A stretch of 64,000 bases of DNA from contig NZ_JNIK01000016.1 of the NCBI RefSeq assembly GCF_000701365.1, positions 362,784 through 426,783 on the forward strand, written 5' to 3'. A program made the position numbers and the translations under genes. Positions 56,973 to 64,000 of the stretch are shown piece by piece. Position 1 is the first letter of the stretch. Every line of letters begins with the position of its first letter. The stretch is from Blastococcus sp. URHD0036 (GTDB taxonomy: Bacteria; Actinomycetota; Actinomycetes; Mycobacteriales; Geodermatophilaceae). A model generated the notes under the pieces. It did no database searches. It saw nothing but the letters and a program-made list of their open reading frames with translations, and was not told the DNA's origin.

Positions 56973-57929
56973 GTGCTGCGCTGGCGCGGGCTGGACGCCG
57001 TCCCGGGTGATCTGGGACGGACCGTCGTCACCATCGGGATGTACGACGGCGTGCACCGCGGTCACCAGAAGCTGATCGGGGCCGCCGTCGCCCGTGCCCG
57101 CGCCCTGGGGCGGCCGTGCCTGCTGCTCACCTTCGACCCGCACCCGGCCGAGGTCGTGCGCCCCGGGTCGCACCCGGCGATCCTCACGTCCCTGGACCGC
57201 AAGGCCGAGCTCGTCGAGGCCCTCGGGGTCGACGCGATGTGCGTGCTGCCCTTCACCCCCGACCTGATGCGCCTGTCGCCGGAGTCCTTCACGCACACCG
57301 TGCTGGCCTCCACGCTGCACGCGTCGCACGTGGTGGTGGGGGAGAACTTCACCTACGGCCACCGCGCCGCCGGCACCGTGGCGACGCTGACCGCCGAGGG
57401 CCGCCGGTTCGGGTTCACCGTGGAGGGTGTCGGGCTGGCCAGCCTGGCCGAGGAGGCCGACGAGGTGACCATCTCCTCGACCTACATCCGCGCCTGCGTG
57501 GCCGCCGGTGACATGCGCTCAGCCACGGGCGCGCTGGGCCGGCCGCACCGGGTCGACGGCGTCGTCGTCCGCGGTCACCGCCGGGGCCGGCAGATGGGCT
57601 ACCCGACGGCGAACGTGGAGAGCGCGCCGTACACCGCCATCCCCGCCGACGGCGTCTACGCCGGGCACTTCGTGCTGCGCGACGTCGAGGGCGCCAGCGG
57701 GGCGCGGTTCCCCGCCGCCATCTCGGTGGGCACCAACCCCACCTTCGACGGCACCCGGCGCACCGTGGAGGCGCACCTCATCGACTGGGACGGCGACCTC
57801 TACGGCGAGCACTCCGGCGTCGAGTTCGTGTCCCGGCTGCGCGGGATGCTGCGCTTCTCCGGCATGGACGAACTGGTCGCGGCGATGGACCAGGACCTGC
57901 TCGACGCCCGCGCGCTCCTCGAGCTCTGA
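56973..57929 (+). CDS. ribF: Bifunctional riboflavin kinase/FAD synthetase
   Basis: 318 residues. The adenylyltransferase half has VVTIGMYDGVHRGHQKLI (usually GNFDGVHxGH), LLTFDPHP and VVGENFTYGH. The kinase half has RGRQMGYPTANVE, PADGVYAG and IDWDGDLYG. It turns riboflavin into FMN and FAD. No FMN riboswitch is visible upstream. rpsO follows after ~145 bases, as Rv2785c follows Rv2786c. Confidence 0.96.
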   Translation: MLRWRGLDAVPGDLGRTVVTIGMYDGVHRGHQKLIGAAVARARALGRPCLLLTFDPHPAEVVRPGSHPAILTSLDRKAELVEALGVDAMCVLPFTPDLMRLSPESFTHTVLASTLHASHVVVGENFTYGHRAAGTVATLTAEGRRFGFTVEGVGLASLAEEADEVTISSTYIRACVAAGDMRSATGALGRPHRVDGVVVRGHRRGRQMGYPTANVESAPYTAIPADGVYAGHFVLRDVEGASGARFPAAISVGTNPTFDGTRRTVEAHLIDWDGDLYGEHSGVEFVSRLRGMLRFSGMDELVAAMDQDLLDARALLEL

Positions 57930-57982
57930 CCCTCTCGGAGGCCTCCGGCCCCCACGCGTCGGGGCGGGCGCCGGCGCGCTGG

Positions 57983-58075
57983 TAGCCTGAGACGTCGGGC
58001 TCAGGCCCGACGAGTGTGTCTACCTGCCCCCGTGATGCAGACCGAGGGCGCACACCTGACTGCCGGGAGGCGACC
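57983..58075 (+). promoter_or_regulatory. rpsO promoter -10 and structured leader
   Basis: TAGCCT (57983-57988) is the -10. Four bases later comes an 8-bp stem CGTCGGGC-TCAG-GCCCGACG (57993-58012), so it would sit at the very 5' end of the message. S15 is known to bind its own leader in several phyla, and this may be such an element. GGGAGG precedes the ATG. Confidence 0.5.
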
Positions 58076-58345
58076 ATGGCGCTCGAGAGCGCGACCAAGA
58101 AGCAGATCATGACCGAGTACGCCACGGTCGAGAACGACACCGGCTCCCCCGAGGTCCAGGTCGCGATGCTCACGCGTCGGATCAGCGACCTCACCGAGCA
58201 CCTCAAGCAGCACAAGCACGACCACCACAGCCGGCGGGGCCTGCTCCTGCTGGTGGGTCGTCGCCGCCGGCTGCTGAACTACCTGGCGAAGACCGACATC
58301 AACCGGTACCGCTCGCTCATCGAGCGGCTGGGTCTGCGCCGCTAG
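58076..58345 (+). CDS. rpsO: Ribosomal protein S15
   Basis: 89 residues, exactly standard. [20 protein letters not shown] and [20 protein letters not shown] are the rRNA-binding helices. S15 binds the central domain of 16S rRNA early in assembly. ATG 58076 lies five bases after GGGAGG. It is transcribed from its own promoter and ended by a strong hairpin. Confidence 0.98.
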   Translation: MALESATKKQIMTEYATVENDTGSPEVQVAMLTRRISDLTEHLKQHKHDHHSRRGLLLLVGRRRRLLNYLAKTDINRYRSLIERLGLRR

Positions 58346-58351
58346 CACGTC

Positions 58352-58383
58352 GAGGGGACCGTCCCGTCCGGGACGGTCCCCTC
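58352..58383 (+). terminator. Terminator after rpsO
   Basis: A perfect 14-bp stem (arms 58352-58365 and 58370-58383) with loop GTCC starts six bases after the stop and is followed by TTCC. It is one of the clearest terminators here. Confidence 0.8.
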
Positions 58384-58594
58384 TTCCGTGCGGCACCCGC
58401 CGCACGGAGACCCCCGGCCCCCGGCCGATCCGCCCGCCAGACGCGGTCCGGTCCTCGGTGGTGGCCTCCGGGCTCGTCGTCCCCCCGCGGGGCGCACTCC
58501 CGGGGGTTTCGATCGAAGACCGGTCGCCCAGGGCGCACCCGGCGCAGGGCGCCACAAGAGGACGTCGCCGCATGCGACGTAGGAAGAGGACACC
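58384..58594 (+). promoter_or_regulatory. pnp leader region
   Basis: 211 bases without a gene. GTGCGG/CCGCAC form a hairpin near 58388-58405. A perfect 7-bp stem ACGTCGC-CGCAT-GCGACGT (58562-58580) ends one base before the AGGAAGAGGA ribosome site, where it could limit ribosome access or be an RNase target, as pnp leaders are in E. coli. No promoter was assigned. Confidence 0.45.
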
Positions 58595-60871
58595 ATGTCC
58601 GCACCCACCACCACCGGCAGCATCGCCGCCGAGTTCGACCCCGAGGACGGGGTCACCACCGCCACCGCGGTGATCGACAACGGCAGCTTCGGCAGCCGCA
58701 CCGTCACCTTCGAGACCGGCCGGCTCGCCCGTCAGGCCGCCGGCTCCGTCGTCGTCACCATGGGCGACACCTTCCTGCTCTCGGCCACCACGGCCGGCAA
58801 GCAGCCCAAGGAGCAGTTCGACTTCTTCCCGCTGACGGTCGACGTCGAGGAGCGGATGTACGCCGCCGGGCGCATCCCCGGCTCGTTCTTCCGCCGCGAG
58901 GGCCGCCCGTCGGAGGACGCGATCCTCACGTGCCGGCTGATCGACCGCCCGCTGCGCCCGACCTTCGCCAAGGGCCTGCGCAACGAGGTCCAGGTCGTCA
59001 TCACCGTCATGGCGCTGGACCCCGACCACCTCTACGACGTGCTGGCCATCAACGGCGCGTCCGCCTCCACCCAGCTGTCGGGCCTGCCGTTCTCCGGTCC
59101 GATCGGCGGCACCCGCGTCGCGCTGATCCGCGGCCAGTGGGTCGCCTTCCCGAGCCACTCGGAGCTCGAGGAGGCCGTGTTCGACATGGTCGTGGCCGGC
59201 CGGGCCCTGCCCGACGGCGACGTCGCGATCATGATGGTCGAGGCCGAGGCCACCCAGCGGACGATCGAGCTGGTCGCCGGTGGCGCCACCGCCCCCACCG
59301 AGGAGGTCGTGGCCCAGGGCCTCGAGGCCGCCAAGCCGTTCATCAAGGCGCTGTGCGACGCGCAGGCCGCGCTGGCCGAGAAGGCGGCCAAGCCGGTCGC
59401 CGACTTCCCGCGCTTCCTGGACTACCAGGACGACGTCTACGCCGCGGTCGAGGCGCAGGTCGGCGACAAGCTCGCCCAGGCGCAGCAGATCGCCGCCAAG
59501 CACGAGCGCGAGGACGCCACCGACGCGCTCAAGGACGAGGTCAAGGCCGCGCTGGCCGGCCAGTTCGAGGGCCGCGAGAAGGAGATCTCCGGGGCCTTCC
59601 GGGCGCTGACCAAGAAGGTCGTCCGTCAGCGGATCCTGCGCGACAAGGTCCGCATCGACGGCCGTGGCCTGACCGACATCCGGCCGCTGTCGGCCGAGGT
59701 CGAGGTCATCCCGCGCGTGCACGGCTCGGCGCTGTTCGAGCGCGGCGAGACCCAGATCCTGGGTGTCACCACGCTGAACATGCTCCGCATGGAGCAGCAG
59801 CTGGACACGCTGTCGCCGGACAACCGCAAGCGCTACATGCACAACTACAACTTCCCGCCGTACTCCACCGGCGAGACCGGCCGCGTGGGCTCGCCCAAGC
59901 GCCGCGAGATCGGCCACGGCGCGCTCGCCGAGCGGGCGCTGCTGCCGGTGCTGCCCGACCGCGAGGAGTTCCCCTACGCGATCCGGCAGGTGTCGGAGGC
60001 GCTGGGCTCCAACGGCTCGACGTCCATGGGCTCGGTCTGCGCCTCGACCCTCGCGCTGCTCAACGCCGGTGTGCCCCTCAAGGCCCCGGTCGCCGGCATC
60101 GCGATGGGCCTGGTCTCCGACGAGGTCGACGGCAAGACGGAGTACGTCGCGCTGACCGACATCCTCGGCGCCGAGGACGCGTTCGGTGACATGGACTTCA
60201 AGGTCGCCGGCACCAAGGACTTCGTGACCGCGCTCCAGCTGGACACCAAGCTCGACGGCATCCCCTCCGACGTCCTCGCCGGTGCGCTGACCCAGGCCCG
60301 CGCGGCCCGGCTGCACATCCTCGACGTCATGGGCGAGGCCATCGACGGTCCCGACGAGATGAGCCCGTTCGCCCCGCGGGTGACCACGGTGCGCATCCCG
60401 GTCGACAAGATCGGTGCGGTCATCGGCCCCAAGGGCCAGATGATCAACGCGATCCAGGACGAGACCGGCGCGGACATCACCATCGAGGACGACGGCACGA
60501 TCTACGTCGGTGCCTCCGACGGCCCCTCGGCCCAGGCCGCGGTGGACCGGATCAACGCCATCGCCAACCCGCAGATGCCCAAGGTCGGCGAGCGGTTCCT
60601 CGGGACGGTCGTCAAGACCACGCCGTTCGGTGCCTTCGTCTCCCTGCTCCCGGGCAAGGACGGGCTCGTCCACATCAGCAAGCTGGGTGGCGGCAAGCGG
60701 ATCAACAAGGTCGAGGACGTCGTGAACGTGGGCGACAAGCTGCAGGTCGAGATCAGCGACATCGACGCCCGCGGCAAGATCAGCCTCGTCCCGGTGGCCA
60801 CCGACGGTGAGGGTGCCGCCGAGGCCCCGGCCGACGCCGCTCCGGCCGAGGCTGCGCCGCAGGACGCGTGA
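58595..60871 (+). CDS. pnp: Polyribonucleotide nucleotidyltransferase (PNPase)
   Basis: 758 residues. Two RNase PH domains (first with [20 protein letters not shown], second with [14 protein letters not shown] and [18 protein letters not shown] [16 protein letters not shown]), then KH ([17 protein letters not shown]) and S1 ([18 protein letters not shown]). The trimer degrades RNA with phosphate or adds tails; in actinobacteria this form also gave the GpsI name through (p)ppGpp synthesis. ATG after AGGAAGAGGA. The stop overlaps pepR as GTGA. Confidence 0.97.
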   Translation: MSAPTTTGSIAAEFDPEDGVTTATAVIDNGSFGSRTVTFETGRLARQAAGSVVVTMGDTFLLSATTAGKQPKEQFDFFPLTVDVEERMYAAGRIPGSFFRREGRPSEDAILTCRLIDRPLRPTFAKGLRNEVQVVITVMALDPDHLYDVLAINGASASTQLSGLPFSGPIGGTRVALIRGQWVAFPSHSELEEAVFDMVVAGRALPDGDVAIMMVEAEATQRTIELVAGGATAPTEEVVAQGLEAAKPFIKALCDAQAALAEKAAKPVADFPRFLDYQDDVYAAVEAQVGDKLAQAQQIAAKHEREDATDALKDEVKAALAGQFEGREKEISGAFRALTKKVVRQRILRDKVRIDGRGLTDIRPLSAEVEVIPRVHGSALFERGETQILGVTTLNMLRMEQQLDTLSPDNRKRYMHNYNFPPYSTGETGRVGSPKRREIGHGALAERALLPVLPDREEFPYAIRQVSEALGSNGSTSMGSVCASTLALLNAGVPLKAPVAGIAMGLVSDEVDGKTEYVALTDILGAEDAFGDMDFKVAGTKDFVTALQLDTKLDGIPSDVLAGALTQARAARLHILDVMGEAIDGPDEMSPFAPRVTTVRIPVDKIGAVIGPKGQMINAIQDETGADITIEDDGTIYVGASDGPSAQAAVDRINAIANPQMPKVGERFLGTVVKTTPFGAFVSLLPGKDGLVHISKLGGGKRINKVEDVVNVGDKLQVEISDIDARGKISLVPVATDGEGAAEAPADAAPAEAAPQDA

Positions 60872-62252
60872 GCACCACACACGAGGCAACCCCCGGGGCC
60901 GGGGCCGGCGCAGCTGCGTCGGTCCCGGCCCCGGCCGGTGGTGCCCCCGCGGGAGTGACGGAGGTGCTGGACGTCGACGAGGTCGGCGGCCGGGTCGAGC
61001 GCACCCGGCTGCCCAGCGGCCTGCGGGTCCTGACCGAGACGATGCCCGGCGTCCTCTCGGCGACCATCGGCATCTGGGTCGGCGTCGGCTCCCGCGACGA
61101 GACCGACGCGCTGGCCGGTTCGTCGCACTTCCTCGAGCACCTGCTGTTCAAGGGCACCCGCACGCGCAGCGCCCTGGAGATCGCGACGGCCATGGACGCC
61201 GTCGGCGGTGAGATGAACGCCTTCACCGCCAAGGAGCACACCTGCTACTACGCGAACGTGCTCGCCAGCGACCTCCCGCTCGCCGTGGAGATCCTCGGTG
61301 ACCTGGTCACCGACGCCCTCAACACCGCCGACGACCTCGAGAGCGAGCGCACGGTCGTGCTCGAGGAGATCGCGATGCGCGACGACGAGCCGGCCGACGC
61401 GGTGCACGACCTGTTCTCCGAGACGCTGTTCGGCGGCACCGCCCTCGGCCGGTCGGTGCTCGGCACGGTGGTGTCGATCGAGTCGCTGAGCCGCGACGAC
61501 GTCGACGGCTGGTACCGCAGCCGCTACGCCGTCCCCTCGATCGTGGTGGCCGCCGCCGGGCGGGTCACGCACGAGCAGGTGCTGGAGCTGGTGGAGCGCG
61601 CCTTCGGGGACCGGCTCGCCGGCTCGGCCGACCCGGCGCCGCTGCGGGCCGGGGAGGACGTCGCCCTCGACCGCCCCGCCCGTGCGACGGGACTCATCCG
61701 GCGCAAGACCGAGCAGACGCACCTGCTGCTCGGCAGCGTGGGCATCGGCCGGCACGACGAGCGGCGGCACGCGGCCGCGGTCCTCGAGACCGCCGTCGGC
61801 GGTGGGATGAGCTCGCGGCTGTTCCAGGAGATCCGGGAGAAGCGCGGTCTGGTCTACAGCGTCGGCTCGGCCCTCACCCACTACGCGGGCACCGGGGCGT
61901 TCTCCGTCTACGCCGGCTGCTCGCCCAAGCGGGTGCCCGAGGTGCTCCGGCTGGTCCGCGAGGAACTGGCCCGGGTCGCCGCCGACGGTCTCACCGCCGA
62001 GGAGGTCGCCCGCGGGCGCGGGCAGCTCCGCGGTGGGCTGGTGCTCGGCCTGGAGGACACCGGCTCGCGGATGACCCGGCTCGGCAAGAGCGAGCTGGCC
62101 CACGGCGAGTACGTGCCGGTCCGTGAGGTGCTCGCCCGGATCGACGCGGTGGACCCCGACCAGGTCCGCGCCGTGGGCGCCGACCTGCTGACCCGGCCCA
62201 CGTGCCTCGCGGTCGTCGGGCCCTACCGCGAGTCCGACCTCGACCGGCTCTG

Positions 62253-62253
<1 letters not shown>
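60868..62253 (+). CDS. pepR: M16 family zinc protease PepR
   Basis: 461 residues. After a Pro/Ala-rich N-terminus, the inverted zinc motif HxxEH is H87-F-L-E90-H91, with the downstream Glu in [21 protein letters not shown]. The C-terminal M16 half contains [20 protein letters not shown]. It resembles processing peptidase beta subunits; the substrate is unknown. It is coupled to pnp (GTGA), as Rv2782c to Rv2783c, and its stop touches the next ATG (TGATG). Confidence 0.94.
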
Positions 62254-63468
<1,215 letters not shown>

Positions 63469-63827
63469 ACGGGCGCCGGCGACCCTCCGCACGGGGGCCG
63501 GGGGACCCCCGTGCACGACCCCCTCAGGGGCGTGTATGGTTCTCCCTGTTGCCAGTCGGGCCCGCAAGGGCCGCGGAGCGAGCGAAGGCCCCCGGGTCAG
63601 AGCCTCCGAGACCGGCGTACAGTGGGACAAGCCGCAGTTGACGAGGGCCTCTCCGGGGGTCTGGTTCTTCGCGCGTCCGTTCCTTGAGAACTCAACAGCG
63701 TGCCGAAAGTCAGTGCCAAGTAATACCCCGTGCACTGTTCGTCCCTTTGGGTTGGATGGTGCTGGGATTCCTTTGGTTGATTGATTCCGCGAGTGTCAGC
63801 TCGCGGTTCTCAGCCGTGATCAAATCA
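63469..63827 (+). promoter_or_regulatory. rRNA operon promoters and leader
   Basis: Candidate -10 elements are TATGGT (63535-63540) and TACAGT (63618-63623); TTGACG (63638-63643) is the best -35 but lacks a good -10. GGCCC-GCAA-GGGCC forms a hairpin at 63559-63572, inside a 20-base element shared with the rimP leader. TTGAGAACTCAA near 63684 belongs to the conserved actinobacterial rrn leader/antitermination motif. A CCGCGAG/CTCGCGG stem (63787-63806) precedes 16S. From about 63670 on the DNA is clearly richer in A/T. No protein gene is present. Confidence 0.6.
63489..63514 (+). terminator. Terminator after dapB
   Basis: GCACGGGGG (63489-63497) pairs perfectly with CCCCCGTGC (63506-63514), a 9-bp stem. 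It also overlaps the -35 region of the first rrn promoter. Confidence 0.6.
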
Positions 63828-64000
63828 TCTACGGAGAGTTTGATCCTGGCTCAGGACGAACGCTGGCGGCGTGCTTAACACATGCAAGTCGAACGGTGAA
63901 CCCGCTTCGGTGGGGGATCAGTGGCGAACGGGTGAGTAACACGTGGGCAACCTGCCCTCAGCTCTGGGATAACTCCAAGAAATTGGGGCTAATACCGGAT
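63828..64000 (+). rRNA. rrs: 16S ribosomal RNA, 5' end (partial)
   Basis: The universal GAGAGTTTGATCCTGGCTCAG region is at 63836 onward (quoted as AGTTTGATCCTGGCTCAG), followed by GACGAACGCTGGCGGCGTGC. By E. coli numbering the mature 5' end should be near 63828. The variable region V1 reads ...CGGTGAACCCGCTTCGGTGGG..., and GGCGAACGGGTGAGTAAC follows. The gene continues past the right edge. It fits an actinobacterium near the Geodermatophilaceae, but I cannot search to confirm. Confidence 0.97.

Noticed and set aside
56950..56975. FMN riboswitch upstream of ribF
   Set aside because: ribF starts two bases after ilvE, so there is no room for an aptamer.
63541..63610. tRNA-like hairpins in front of the rRNA operon
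   Set aside because: No acceptor stem, T-loop or anticodon arm can be formed; read as rrn leader.

Overview
The window is a contiguous stretch of a very GC-rich actinobacterial chromosome. GTG starts, stop/start overlaps (GTGA, ATGA) and TAnnnT -10 hexamers without recognisable -35 boxes are common. The first ~170 bases of a 16S rRNA gene at the right edge, a WhiG-type sigma factor, a BldM-like regulator, an arabinofuranosyltransferase and the gene order suggest the order Geodermatophilales/Frankiales, most likely a Geodermatophilaceae-like organism. That placement is inference; only the actinobacterial assignment is firm. The order of the core genes follows Mycobacterium tuberculosis Rv2920c to Rv2773c closely (amt-glnB-glnD, ffh, rpsP-trmD, rplS-lepB-rnhB, yraN-comM-dprA, xerC, rpsB-tsf, pyrH-frr-cdsA-rlmN, dxr-rip1-ispG, rimP-nusA-infB-rbfA, truB, ribF-rpsO, pnp-pepR, dapB), so this is mainly a conserved information-processing backbone with small accessory insertions. 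I see no IS element, prophage, CRISPR array, tRNA gene or plasmid feature.

Region by region: 1-196 holds the 5' end of a nickel/cobalt permease (minus) with a good Nur-type operator; 526-4723 is the amtB-glnK-glnD nitrogen-sensing operon with candidate GlnR boxes; 4807-9928 carries a zinc-ribbon protein, SRP GTPase Ffh, an amidohydrolase, ProS and a VOC protein; 10062-12571 is rpsP-KH-rimM-trmD-nudix; 12746-19781 is rplS, lepB, a degenerate response regulator, rnhB, DUF2469, yraN, comM and dprA; 19722-25661 has aftA-like, tesB, xerC, whiG, a hemerythrin and an M23 peptidase; 25979-30405 is rpsB-tsf, pyrH-frr-cdsA; 30402-34586 is an accessory block (DUF952, PPK2, a two-component system, a small membrane protein, a SpoU methyltransferase); 34608-43668 is rlmN-VIT, DUF2631, dxr-rip1-ispG-GNAT and a penicillin-binding lipoprotein; 43682-45504 has a second hemerythrin plus two ferritin-like/lipoprotein genes; 45698-55358 is the rimP-nusA-ylxR-infB-DUF503-rbfA-nrnA-dinF-truB cluster; 55402-63468 runs through a MhuD-like heme oxygenase, ilvE, ribF, rpsO, pnp, pepR, VanZ-like and dapB; 63469-64000 is the rrn promoter/leader and the start of 16S.

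The most interesting signals are in the non-coding parts: a Nur box lying between the promoter elements of the nickel permease; a 20-base leader element shared (19/20) by the rimP-nusA and rrn transcripts; stem-loops close to the predicted 5' ends of ffh, rpsB, rimP, rpsO and rrn transcripts, and a three-hairpin rplS leader with an 18-codon upstream ORF; a WhiG-type promoter element in front of whiG itself; and two essential-looking genes (the amidohydrolase and the Rip1 intramembrane protease) that can only be complete if translation begins at CTG. I did not find evidence for a wholly new multi-gene system.
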